Origin: Linanthus parryae
Taxonomy: Eukaryota; Streptophyta; Magnoliopsida; Ericales; Polemoniaceae
Reading direction: 5' to 3'
NCBI GenBank assembly: GCA_023055425.1
Contig: JALGPY010000015.1
Coordinates: 1,488,001-1,552,000 of the forward strand
Length of the DNA stretch: 64,000 bases
Positions 34,847-46,300 of the stretch are shown piece by piece. The position numbers and the translations under genes are program-made. The notes below the pieces were generated by a model. That model saw only the letters and a program-made list of their open reading frames with translations, was not told where the DNA came from and did not search any database. The first letter of the stretch is position 1, and every line of letters starts with the position of its first letter.

Positions 34847-36160
34847 TAGGGCTGCAACTCGGTCGGGCCCAATTTGGGCAACCAGAGCCCAGACCGGTTG
34901 GAATTCGCGATTGGGCAAAGATTTTATTTAAATTGTACGAGCCAGTGCTGAAAAATTCTACCCGATTTTAATTCGGGCTCGGGCCCAGCACAACAAAATA
35001 CTATTTCAGACTAACCCGGATTGCCCCAGGTTACTTCCTATTATTACTCGAAATTTTTAATCATTTCTTATTTTATACACAATAAAATCCCACACTTTGA
35101 GGCATATTTGTCTCGATCCTCATCAAACAGAGTCAAACTGGGGTTCTCAACTTGGAATCCCTGTTCTATCAACGATTCCATGGATCCAATCAACGTTTCA
35201 AAGGCTAATTTTTGTATCAGCCACTCTATATATTGTGTAAACAACATCCTATGAAAGTATCAATCAGAGTACTGGTGTCTCCGTTGTCTCGTGGTATCTC
35301 GCCCTCCATCTACTCAGCTGGTGCTGTAGAAATCGTCCCTCAAGCGACGACGGCAAGACAAGTGATCAACAAAGGGTAAGAAATATGTTCGATTTTACCG
35401 AATTTCTATTCGAATATCAGTCTCTGTTCAATTTTTGTCCAGTTGAATTTATGCTCGAGTCTCAATCTTGTGTTATATATCCCTCTTTCATCTTCTCTTT
35501 TGTCTCTCTAGGTAAGAAATATGTTCGATTTTACTTGAACTTCTATTGGAGTCTCAATCTCGTCCAGATTGCTGTTGCATTCTTCCCAGATATTAAAAAT
35601 GAAATTTTCTTGCTGAAGCTTCATAGTTGAAACATGTTGTTGGATTTTGAGGAAATTAAGGGTTTTGCAAAGGAATCGAGCATCGATTAGTTAAATGCAG
35701 GGTGAGAAGGAGAAATGCAAGCCAACTGTTGGAATGAGAGGCATACAGTTGATGCTCCCTGAGTATGCAAGAAGCCTATTGTTTAATTTCTTTTTACAAC
35801 AATTGTTGTTGAAGTAATGTTGTATATCTTCGATGTTCAGCTAGTCAACTGATGTTTTTTTTCTTAATATGAGCCCCAAGATCCTTCAATCTTGAATTAA
35901 TGAGAAAAGGTGAAAAAGAAGAAAATTATTAGCATCGGAGTTTCAGCCATGATTTTTCCTTCTAGTAAGCATCGGTCTCAATCTAGCAACTAGTATATCA
36001 TGTAATACTAGTCAATTGATTTAATACAATTCGGGGCGGGCTAGGCAAGCCCGAATTAAGGCCTTAACTAGTTCGGGTTGGGCTCGTACGGGCAAAACCA
36101 CACATCACCCCGGGCTCGAACGGGCATGGACAACTAAAATGAAATTCGGTTGCAGTCCTA
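34847..36160. mobile_element. Non-autonomous hAT-type DNA transposon, 1.3 kb
   Basis: The element starts TAGGGCTGCAAC and ends GTTGCAGTCCTA, terminal inverted repeats with one mismatch over 12 bp. It is flanked by a perfect 8-bp direct repeat, the hAT signature. Subterminal regions are rich in repeated gggc/gccc (cgggcccaa, cgggctcggg, ggcgggctaggc). No transposase (BED finger, hAT dimerisation region) is encoded, so it depends on a relative elsewhere. Confidence 0.85.
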
Positions 36161-36168
36161 CCTCTTGC
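36161..36168. repeat. hAT target-site duplication, right (CCTCTTGC)
   Basis: Exact match to 34,839-34,846. Confidence 0.85.
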
Positions 36169-36548
36169 TGAGTCTCAAACTTAGCGGTGGTTGTATCCGC
36201 ACCCCCTTTTCCAGAGGCCCATGGAAACCACAAATCTTGCTTCTTCGATAAAGCACGTATCCTAATTCGCCACCTGCATTTATCTCTCCCCGTAAACATG
36301 TCGACCTTGATCACCCCCCGGACATCTTCTCTTCAGCTTCTATTCCAGATCCGTCAGATCGAGTGCTCCACCTTGATCGTGAAGATCCTATCTATGAATT
36401 TCACTTATTATGAAACCTGGATCTTTAGCTCCACCTTGATGTTGGAACACTGATCCCCAATCTCTGAGCTCCCCATAAATCGCTGGATCTGGCTTTGATA
36501 CCCATTTGTTATGACAAACCCCCTGCGGAACGAGCTCTGATACCAGTT
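36169..36548 (-). other. Internal remnant and primer-binding site of a copia-like element
   Basis: On the minus strand the initiator-Met primer-binding site TGGTATCAGAGCTC (36,532-36,545) follows the LTR to its right by 3 nt. A second degenerate copy (ggctttgatacccatttgttatgac) lies at about 36,490-36,513, as in the small element at 13,659-13,714. The remaining 350 bp are non-coding leader-like sequence. Confidence 0.65.
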
Positions 36549-36810
36549 TGTTATGATCTGGAACGAGAAAGAGAAACGATGAAATTGATGAAAAAGAACA
36601 CACACGATGTAACGTGGTTCACTAGAACGATGCTAGCTACGTCCACAACCTCAAAACCCTGTTTATTGAGAGAAACGACACGAATACGAGCCACAAGGTT
36701 TAGACATAATATAGGTGAAAAAACCCTGGAACCTACGGTTCCTTGCTAGTGCAACCAAACGGAATTCCAAGTGCATTTATTTAAATAAAACCGGAGAAAA
36801 CCCTCCAACA
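36549..36810 (-). repeat. Copia-like 5' LTR, 262 bp, minus strand
   Basis: On the minus strand it starts TGTTGGAGGGTTTTC and ends CAGATCATAACA. The primer-binding site is at its 3' side, so it is a 5' LTR. It contains a TATA-like TTATTTAAATAAA and an AATAAA further on. Its first 90 bp are duplicated in inverted form at 39,410-39,498 as part of a larger inverted repeat. Confidence 0.75.
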
Positions 36811-37546
36811 ATAGTTTGGATGAAACAAAAGACATTGCTCAAATCTAAATGGTAATTCTAAAAATGCTTCCTAGATAAATGAGAAATATCTTAGCTGTCT
36901 GATCCTAGCTTCCAGCTTACGTGTGCGCATCCCCCACCTTATTCATAACCTGCGGGTTTTCAAATAGCAACAGCCGACTGCAGAAAACGTTTATCAGTAA
37001 AAACTGAGTAAGCATACAACAACATGTAAAACAGAGTAGGCTAACAATAGAAGAATAACCACATTTTAATCATATCTTTGGTTGAGGCGTAGCCTACGAG
37101 CCCCAACAAGTACGATGTAAACAGAGAGGTCACGATGCAATAAATCCAATAATGGGGTACATTCTTGGGTATACCAATTTCTCCCCGGACGTTAGTAGAT
37201 AGCCCTTCGCTATCCCGCCCTAACCATTCTAATGACACCTTAAGTGTCGACACCCCTATACAGTCATGACCTAAACATGCATAGGTAGTACTCATAGATT
37301 CCACAATAAATAAAAAGGGTATGAACCCTAGGGAAATCACTCAATTGTGTTCCCGGCAGTAGCCTTCACGCACATCCTCTGTACATCATTCCCAATTTCA
37401 TTATCATTCATTAATCCTTCCACATGCTTCACACGAGTACTATAAGTTTGAAATCCACATGCTTCTCAAAGTAGTTTCATAGTATTGAAGTAACTCACAC
37501 AAAACATCACACACATTTTGATAGTTGAAAGTGTTGTGCACATATA
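36722..37546. repeat. Large inverted repeat, left arm
   Basis: This 825-bp arm pairs with 38,671-39,498 with only scattered differences. It contains the distal 90 bp of the copia-like LTR and about 735 bp of sequence of unknown origin. A 99-codon frame (37,041-37,340, minus) is open in both arms, with four residue changes between them, but it matches nothing I know. Confidence 0.85.
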
Positions 37547-38670
37547 CTTACTTGGATTGGAAGAGAGATCGTCACACGAAAGCAAACAACCTCCTAGTAC
37601 TCGTAGTATGGATCCTCCACAAATTCACCGTCTATGAAACCAGTGTCTACAATAGCAAATATTCCTAATTATCATTCAATTATCACGACAATAGTGCACA
37701 AATCCTATATGTAATGCATATAATTCCCCCTTATTAAACTCTCCGAAATTTGTTAAAGTAAACAACTACCCCTTTTTTTAAAAAAAAAATATTATTTATA
37801 AAAACTAACGTTTAAAAGCATAATATACCATAATTATATAACCTTATAAGGTAATAGAAATTTTATTTATAGAATATGGAAACTAATTAACTTTATTATA
37901 AAAATAATAAAATAAATAAAGAAAGAATGTGGTTTGGGAATTATTTTTGTATAATAAGAAAACTATATAATCTATTAAGAATTAATTACACAAGCTTTTT
38001 TTTAAAAAAAAACTACATAATAGTAAATAGTTATATAAAACAAGTTTTTTTTTAAACATACCAAAACTATTTATTGAAACCCTTCTTCTTCTTTTTTTTT
38101 GATGGAAGAACTCATATAGAACTCATATAGAACTTTATTTAAATTATACCACAAAGAACTCATATAGAACTTTATTAATTCCCAATAATACATCATAGTT
38201 TAAAACACATAAAAACAGACCCTAAAACTACACTAGCTCCCCCTATACAGTTTGGTAACAGACAACCTGACCCCCACAAGTTTCGAAACATTCAAAATAA
38301 CCCCCAAAAGTTTACCACACTTCCAACCCACTTTCTTCCTAATCTAAAACCCACTGTGTAAAATTTCTAGCTACAGACCAAACCACAAAACAACGGCAAC
38401 AATGCCAAATCGAATCAAAATCGAGTTCGGGGCTTTACCGGCACAAGCAGGGGACGAAGACGGCGCTAGAAAAACAGTGGGCTGAGGGATAGCCGGAGCT
38501 GGCGGAGTTGGCTTCGATCGGGTCGGACCCGATTGGGTCTTCGTCGGCTGCTCTGGTTCGGCTTCGAATCGCCGGCCTCTGGGTCATTTGAGGAAGCGTG
38601 AGAGAGCTGGGAGAGATGGAGAGATGTCGGAGTGGGCGGCGACGCCGGCAGAACAGAGGGCAGAGCTGGC
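37547..38670. other. Loop of the inverted repeat
   Basis: The 1.1-kb spacer is very A/T-rich at 37,680-38,110, has a tandem repeat of aactcatatagaac at about 38,108-38,172, and a G/C-rich block at 38,400-38,660 with a short minus-strand frame of no recognisable identity. No gene is supported. Confidence 0.5.
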
Positions 38671-39498
38671 TATATGTGCACAACACTTTTAACTATCAAT
38701 ATGTGTGTGATGTTTTGTGTGAGTTACTTCAACACTATGAAACTATTGTGAGAAGCATGTGGATTTCAAACTTATAGTACTCGTGTGAAGCATGTGGAAG
38801 GATTAATGAATGATAATGGAATTGGGAATGATGTACAGAGGATGTGCGTGAAGGCTACTGCCGGGAACACAATTGAGTGATTTCCCTACGGTTCATACCC
38901 TTTTTATTTATCGTGGAATCTATGAGTACTACCTATGCATGTTTAGGTCATGACTGTATAGGGGTGTCGACACTTAAGGTGTCATTAGAATGGTTAGGGT
39001 GGGATAGCGAAGGGCTATCTACTAACGTCCGGGGAGAAATTGGTATACCCAAGAATGTACCCCATTATTGGATTTATTACATCGTGACCTCTCTGTTTAC
39101 ATCATACCTGTTGGGGCTCGGAGGCTACGCCTCAACCAAAGATATGATTAAAATGTGGTTATTCTTTTATTGTTAGCCTACTCTGTGTTTACATGTTGTG
39201 ATGCATGCTTACTCAGTTTTTACTGATAAACGTTTTCTGCGGTCGGCTATTGCTATTTGAAAACCCGCAGGTTATGAATAAGGTGGGGGATGCGCACACG
39301 TAAGCTGGAAAGTGGGATCAGACAGCTAGGATGTTTCTCATTTATCTAGGAAGCATTTTTAGAATTACCATTTAGATTTGAGCAATATCTTTTGTTTCAT
39401 TCAAACTATTGTTGGAGGGTTTTCTCCGGTTTTATTTAAATAAATGCACTTGGAATTCCGTTTGGTTGCACTAGCAAGGAACCGTAGGTTCCAGGGTT
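38671..39498. repeat. Large inverted repeat, right arm
   Basis: Reverse complement of 36,722-37,546. Because it carries the first part of the same copia-like LTR joined to the same flank, the inverted duplication arose after that LTR inserted. Confidence 0.85.
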
Positions 39499-39944
39499 GT
39501 TTCAATAGGTCCCTTATATAGACATATATGACCGAATTAGTGCCCAAGACATCCCAAAATGACTATAGAACAGATAAGAAAACAACCCATAAACTGCTAA
39601 AGTTTGCCACCTGAATTTGTTTCCTAAATCACATGCCTACTTTAGCCGCCATTGACTTCGTATCTAACTCCTCGCCAAGCCCTCGAGTATATTCGAAGCA
39701 CCACGATTCAACATTTGGCTTCTCCAACTTTTTTTTTTCTTCACTCTAAAGTTCGTTTCGTGCCTCCTAGCAACGATTTAGCATCCGTCAGGGCATGAAA
39801 TGCCAGAATTTCACTTTAAGGCATTAGAACCCATATCATCAAATACGCATACAAAAATACTTCGAAATGACGCTAAATTCTCCATGTTACATCACGAAAT
39901 GGTAGAAAATAAGGCTATTATGCATCACTAGTTTAGCGTTATCA
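39499..39944 (-). repeat. Diverged Athila-type LTR fragment
   Basis: The stretch aaagttcgtttcgtgcctcc with agcaacgatttagcatcc and the terminus gcgttatca are shared with the right part of the LTRs at 723-2,326 and 13,937-15,524. The left part is unlike them. Probably an old LTR cut by the inverted duplication. Confidence 0.5.
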
Positions 39945-40689
39945 TCAACTCGCGAAAAACACATATTTTACGAACAAATATATTAGATCAATAGCTTAAA
40001 TCTCACCCCATTGAGTTTTTTGTCCAAATCAAAACCTTATATGTGTTTTTGACAATATATAGACCAAAAAATAGATGAAGGAGAGAGAGATGTGCGTGTG
40101 TGTCAGTTGACCACCAACGGATGAGTGTCGATTTGAGGCATAGGCTGGGTTGGTATGAAGAAGAAAGTGGGAGGGGTCGGGTTGAGCAGTTTAAAAAATA
40201 AAGAAAATGACGAATGAGATTGGAGCTCGCAGAGATAAGAAAGAAAAGAAGTGGGAGAGAAGGAAAATTTTGTCATTTTTTTATTTTTTTAAATTTAGGG
40301 GTGTAATTGTTATTAAGTGAGAGGGTAAACTACATTTTCGTCATTTTCATAAAGTTATGTCAGTAACAAGGGTGGTTTGGGGTATTATCCATACCACAAG
40401 GTAGGGATCCGATGATATGCCAAAGTAGACAAGCAACTTTTTGGATTGTTTTCGCAAAATTCCCCTCTTTTGTATGATTTTACATTCTTCCGTCTTCATT
40501 ATACTTCTACTATTTTAGGAGAAAATTGGGGAAGTACCTTTCTTAAAAATTGTGTTTTGTCCTGTAACCTTCCCCGAATTTAAAATTTGACTTCTACCCT
40601 CTAAATTTTAATCCTTAACTAAATTGTTTGTTAGTTGAGTTGTGGTCCCAACAAACTTGTTTTTTTTTTTTTTTTTTTAACTTCTTTTA
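39945..40689. other. Intergenic stretch without recognised features
   Basis: A/T-rich sequence with a GA-rich patch at about 40,075-40,260. No ORF with recognisable domains and no clear repeat boundary is visible. A T run (40,661-40,678) precedes the next foldback. Confidence 0.4.
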
Positions 40690-41065
40690 GCATTTTATCT
40701 CTCTTTATTCGTCACCTCAAAATTTTATTCGTCATTGTTCAAGTACTCATTCATCTCTGTCTAAGAACTTGTTCGTCAACGAATTTACTTATTGGTTACT
40801 CATTCGTCGACGAATATAGTATTCTTCGTCACTGTCATAAACTTGTTTGTCATCGTCCAAGTACTCATTCGTCATTGTATACGAATTCATTCGTCGAAGA
40901 ATTTGATTATTGGTTATTCATTCCTCGACGAATGAGGTTCTCATACTCACTCATTCATCCACGAATGACCACCAACAACCACATTCGTTGAGAAATGAAT
41001 ACAAGAACCAAATTCGTCGACGAATCAGTAACCAATAACCAAATTCCTCGACGAATTAATCTGGT
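40690..41065. repeat. ATTCGTCGACGAAT-rich foldback region
   Basis: At least a dozen full or partial copies of attcgtcgacgaat, itself a perfect palindrome around the SalI-type core gtcgac, occur within about 370 bp. The outer copies are in a larger inverted arrangement: gaatttacttattggttact before a copy at about 40,780-40,815 and agtaaccaataaccaaattc after one at about 41,011-41,046. The plus-strand frame through it is a by-product. Confidence 0.75.
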
Positions 41066-41101
41066 TAGTGTCAAACTTTATTTTTCTTACAATTTCAATT
41101 A

Positions 41102-41188
41102 GGGTAAAAGACAAAAACCACCCCTCGAGTATGGGTTATATACAAAAACAACCCTCGTGTTCGGGGATACACAAAAACTACCCCTGTC
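41102..41188 (+). repeat. MULE terminal inverted repeat, left
   Basis: Inverted match to 42,668-42,754. A shorter partial copy of its acaaaaaccacccctgtc part follows directly at about 41,191-41,210. Confidence 0.85.
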
Positions 41189-42263
41189 GAGACAAAAACC
41201 ACCCCTGTCAGTGGACGGACGTTGGACACATACTACCCTTCTGCTAATGTCAATTGAGAGGGGGGTGCAACCTGATTTTTTTATGACTATTTTGCCCTTA
41301 TTTATGTTTTTGTGTATATTTTGTTCTTGTTCTTAGTGTTCTAGGTGTGTTCTTAGTCACCACCTCCACGACCACCACATCACCACCACCGCCAACCCAA
41401 CCACTAACACAAACAACAACAAAAGTAACCAAAACAACTCACCCGAATTACCTTCTATTACCATAACCTATCCTATAAATATCTCCACCAACATCAATAT
41501 ATCTGCAACTATAGAGAAAGAATTCACAGGACTCGTGCCGGAAAATGTATGAACAGGTACAAAACATCTCGCAGGTGCATTTCGAAGCAAATTCAAATCA
41601 TAAACATGATTCCGGAGAGTGCAGTGGAGTTCAGAGACCATATTTCTATACCCAGAAACCATAGAAAAGGAATTAACTAGCTTATCCACAAAGCACGTTT
41701 CTCTCAAATCATGCACAATTCAATCATGGTGGTGGGATGTGGTGAATCGGAGCCTCCACGTCCAAGGCCCGGAGCTCGCCCATCTCCGCCACGATCGCCG
41801 CGTCTTCTGCGTAGATCTAGGTTTCCTCTTCGCCGTTGTTCGATTCCAGTGGAGGTCGACCTCGCCGGAGCCAACCAATCAAAAACAGAGGGGATATGCT
41901 AGATAAAATCAATCAGACCGCCGGCGACAGAGTCCACGACGGTGCTTCTCATAGAACAGAAATGGATCTTTCAGATCCGAGATCCGAAGTTCAAGAAGCA
42001 ATCGACGAAACTTCAATCAAATTGCTGGTCGGGGACTGGACGGTGGTTCTGCAAAAGGGAGTCACAGTGGTAGAGAAACCCACATCGATTCACACTCCGA
42101 ATAATGAAACCACTACCAGCATCACCATCGTCTCCTTCAACCCAACAGCGCCTTCAGTCACCTCTCTCTCTCTCTAAAACCAAAACCACACCCGAATTAA
42201 TTCACAAAACCCCCCAAATCGATACTCCTAAGTTATATCCCATTCTTGTGTTGTTGCCATATC

Positions 42264-42464
42264 TTCTTATAGGGGACGATTTCAGATTCGGGGACTCGAG
42301 AGGATGTGTTTACAAGGGACGATTCCTGGGGTCATCTTGCATTTGGGAATTCTGTGTTCTTCAAGCCGAATTGGAACGATGTGGAAGAGGATGAGGTTCT
42401 GAAGTACTGGAGATTTCTGAGTTGGGGTAGGAATCGCTTGAATTCGGGGAGATGGAAGTGGTAG
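42264..42464 (+). pseudogene. Possible captured exon inside the MULE
   Basis: An open plus-strand frame reads DSGTREDVFTRDDSWGHLAF, continues GNSVFFKPNWNDVEEDEVLK and ends YWRFLSWGRNRLNSG before a TAG. The mixed, Trp-rich composition looks like a fragment of a real soluble protein rather than random DNA, and an ag acceptor-like site (ttcttatag) stands just upstream. I do not recognise the parent gene. A separate frame at about 41,960-42,120 (DLSDPRSEVQEAIDETSIKL) may be another captured piece. Confidence 0.35.
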
Positions 42465-42667
42465 TTGTTGTGGAGATGGTGTCATGGTGGTTTGTGTGTG
42501 GGTAAAGGAGAGGGATACTTAATGCGAAGGGGTAGAGAGAGAGATTTAGGGTTAGAAATGAGAGGAGAAGGAGAATAATGGGTATATATGTTGTGTAATT
42601 TGCTTTGATCTAAAGGGTATTTTGGTCTTTTCACACCTCTGTTAGTGCACTGTTACATGCTAACTCT

Positions 42668-42754
42668 GACAGGGGTAGTTTTTGTATATCCCCGAACACG
42701 AAGGTTGTTTTTGTATATAACCCATACTCGAGGGGTGGTTCTTATCTTTTACCC
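42668..42754 (-). repeat. MULE terminal inverted repeat, right
   Basis: Reverse complement of the left end; followed by TTTCAATTG. Confidence 0.85.
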
Positions 42755-42872
42755 TTTCAATTGTACCATGGGGTCAATCACTTAAACAAAAGTCAGCTAA
42801 GGTTACATGTCCAAGAGCAAATTCCTGGCGTGGTTTCCTCCCATCTTTTTTTGTTGCTATTTAACCCCGTTA

Positions 42873-43235
42873 GAGCATCTCCAATAGGTCATCTATATAG
42901 CGGTTATCTTTAAAATATGAATAAGATGAGAAAGATGTTACCTCCAATAGGCTCTCTATTCCGCTCATTTTTTTAGCGGATAGTTATCCCACTCACTATA
43001 TTTGAAGAGCCGGATCAATAACTTCATATTTTCTTTAACCATGTTTTAGCGGTTATGTCTTAAATTCCTTAAAATTCTCTTGCAGGAAATATTAAGAATG
43101 TGCCACGTGTTTTTTAGCTAAGCATTTAACTAACACTATTGGAGGACTTACTAAAATTTTACAATATCTAAAATAAAGATGTTTGATTTTCATCAGATTA
43201 TAAATAACTTTTAGCTACTACTACTGGAGATGCTC
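42873..43235. mobile_element. MITE with GAGCATCTCCA ends upstream of VPS16
   Basis: The ends gagcatctccaatag and ctactggagatgctc are inverted repeats, flanked by TA on both sides, as for a Tc1/mariner-type target. The 363-bp element is non-coding and A/T-rich and lies 119 bp before the VPS16 start codon. It contains a CACGTG G-box at 43,104-43,109. GAGCATCTCCA ends are common on plant MITEs; the superfamily is uncertain. Confidence 0.7.
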
Positions 43236-43353
43236 TAAGATAAAAATCCATTCATCTATCTGACGGATTTCTCAAAACCTTGGCGATAAATTCGTTGATC
43301 TACCACTACCTTCACGGGACATACTTCTCTCTCGAAGCCTTGGCGATCTTGCT
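43236..43353 (+). promoter_or_regulatory. Proximal upstream region / 5' UTR of VPS16
   Basis: This is the short interval between the MITE and the ATG. No clear TATA box is visible here. A short direct repeat around ccttggcgat occurs at about 43,280 and 43,340. The start context tttgct/ATGG has the favourable G at +4. Confidence 0.4.
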
Positions 43354-46300
43354 ATGGCGTCAGTCTCCGTAGCTGCGGAATGGCAGCTCCTCCACGACCG
43401 CTACTACCGCAAACCCGAAATCTACTCAATGGAATGGAAGCACGTCGATCTCAGCCGCAACAAGGTCGCCTGCGCCCCCTTCGGCGGTCCAATCGCCGTC
43501 ATCCGAGACGATTCCAAGATTGTTCAACTCTACGCTGAATCTGCCCTCAGGAAGCTCCGTATCTTCAACTCTGCCGGCATTCAAATCTCCGAGACCGTCT
43601 GGAAGAACCCCGGTGGCCGTCTGATCGGAATGGCATGGACCGATGACCAGATTCTTGTCTGTGTAACGCAGGACGGTACTGTTTATCGGTACAATGTGCA
43701 CGCCGAACTAATCGAAGAACCGAATAGTTTATCAATGGGTAAGGAGTGTTTTGATCATAGTGTAGTTGATTGCATGTTTTGGGGGAATGGGTTGGTGTGC
43801 ATCAATGAAGCTAATCAACTGTTTTGCATACCGGATTTTAAAAACCCTGTGCCATGTAAGCTGGCTGACCCGAATTTGGGGGATCTTCCTCTTTGTATGG
43901 CGGTGATTGAGCCGCAATATACAATGTCTGGAAACGTGGAGGTGCTTCTTGGGGTGGAGGATTATGTGCTAGTGGTTGATGAAGATGGGGTTCAACAGGT
44001 GGGTCTTGGGTTAGGTCCACTGCAGAAGATGGTTGTTACGCGCAATGGCAAGTGGTTGGCATGCTTTACCCATGACGGGAAGCTATTGGTGATGCCTACT
44101 GATTTCTCCAACATTATTTTCGAACACGACTGTGAGGTTGGTTTTCTTTTTTTCTTTTTGTATTTACAGTTTTTGTGAAACATGTTTTGAATTTGAGTCC
44201 ATAAGCCATACGTGATTCTTTATCGGTTTAATTATTGGCTGATTTCTTGATTTTGAGAACTGGGAGTTTTCGAAATGCATCATTGTTAAAGATTATTCTG
44301 ATTCATGTTTGTATAGGTTTAGTCAATTGGTATACTGGTTAGAATCATTATTAGGCTTTCCACGATTTCTGCACGCTGTTACATCATCATTTAACCTCAA
44401 GTGGTTGTCCTGTCTCTTGATTCTGTTTAGTCTTTGCTCACGAGATGGATCATTAATGCAATAACAGATGTGTTATGTGTAAGTATTTGCGGTTGCTATG
44501 TTTCCTTCAACATTATCTTTGAAGCTCTTTTAAGTGTTACACCATTCTGCCACAACACCTCATATCTTTCATAAAATCAACCCCCCTATTGCGGCTGCTT
44601 ATAAACTACTTTAAAATCATGGTTCTTTCACCACGCCTTCAGGTATGACCACATGAGTTCGTTTTTTCCCAGTATTGAGGATTATTGTCCAAACTGAGCC
44701 CCCCTTTGTGCTTCCAGACTCCAGATCTTATTGTTTTTCCAATAGACAGGTTGATTTCTCTTCTGAAACGTGGTGCTTTCTTTTCTGAAGGAGTTGGGAT
44801 TTCGGATTGACACAAAACTCTTTAGCGATTCTTTCAGGTTATGATGGGTCTAAAATTTAAGAACTTAATCATATTTACTTGCCTACCGAACATGATAGTC
44901 ATAACTAAGTTACTCTACTCAATGGAACAACTATGATCTTCAAGTTTTGACAATACGTCGGAATCCCATAGAAAATCTTCAAGTTTTGACAATTCTTCGG
45001 AATCCCATAGAAAAAGCACAAGGTTGTTGCTAGTCCAGAGAAATTCAATATATGCTTCTCAGCTTTTGAAATTAACCAGTTTGGTTCAGAGCTTCTGTTG
45101 ATATTTGTTGTTCACAGCTCACCAGTTTGTGTTTCATTGGAAAACTGCAGTTGCAAGTTGCAACCTTTTATCAATGTGTTCTTTTCGATGATCAGTCACA
45201 TATTCTGTTTTCTAAAGGCTTGTCAGGGTTTGCAGTCACAGACTCACAGGAAACACCCAAGGCAGATATATTTACCTTTAGAGAAAATTGTCGTAGAAAT
45301 TGCAAATTAAAATTGCAAGGGTCTCATCCACTAAGAGAAGAGCGAGTAGTCCCTAGCCCTGTAATTATGGCCCAGAACTATAAATTTTTAATCAAGGAGC
45401 GAGCGCACCGTTCCATGAAACAGCGGCCTCATTTTTAGCATTGGAGTGAAATGGCGGATCGTTTTCCAATGTATAGCTCGAGCAGATGATCAAGTCCTGC
45501 TCCAAAGATAATGTGGGACCTTACACATAAAATTTACCAAGATAGTTATTCTAGTTCTCCAATGTCACTTTCCTATGTGGTATATTCAGTTCTCTTGTGA
45601 TCAGCGTCTAAAGTTTACATCTTTCCTTCAACCTCTTTGTATTATAGAAAGGGTCAATTACATATTACCTACCTCCAGTATAGTTAAACTATCTGCTTAT
45701 TCCCTTCAATTTCAAAACTTTCATGTTACCACCTTCAGTTGTTAATTGCTTGCTTATGTTTTGGAATAATTTTTTTGTTAAAACCTTAGCTGTGACAAGT
45801 AGAATTACCCTGTGTATACAAAACAACTTTATCAAAAAAATAACAAAAAAGGAAAACAAAAAAATCCAAAATAGAGAAAGAAAACGAAATAAACAAAATA
45901 AAGAATCAAAAAGAACAAAAAATTAAGAGAAAAAAAAAGTAAGAATAGGAACACAGAAGAAGCCCTCCTTCTCCATGTATATATCTCTATGTCACTGTCT
46001 CTCTCAATGTTCACTTGAAGTGGTGATTGTGTGGTTCAAATTGGTTGGTGGTGTTTATTTGATGACTTTTGTGTTCAATTGGTGGTTTTGGACGAAGAAT
46101 GGGACAACGGGTCATCTAGGAACTGGGTCGCTGGATTCAGTGGTGGTTGGGTATGGTTTGAGTGGTGATGGGGCTGACTTGGGTAGTAATGGGCAGTTTG
46201 GTGGGTGGAGGAGGTGGTGGATTTGGGGGTGTTATTTTGATAGCCGGAATCTGGGTTTTTGGCGGTGATTGTGTTGCTGCGGCGGTGGCGGCAGCGGCAG

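Larger units (their letters stand above)
41102..42754. mobile_element. Mutator-like (MULE) element with 87-bp terminal inverted repeats
   Basis: The ends 41,102-41,188 and 42,668-42,754 are inverted copies (gggtaaaaga.aa.aaccac... to ctacccctgtc) with about five mismatches in 87 bp. Flanks are TTTCAATTA on the left and TTTCAATTG on the right, a 9-bp duplication with one mismatch, fitting Mutator-type insertion. The 1.5-kb interior encodes no transposase but contains stretches that look like plant coding sequence (see findings). Confidence 0.8.

Noticed and set aside
36722..39498. One Mutator-like transposon with 825-bp terminal repeats
   Set aside because: The outer ends do not have a direct target duplication, and the arms include the broken end of a copia-like LTR, so an inverted segmental duplication explains them better.
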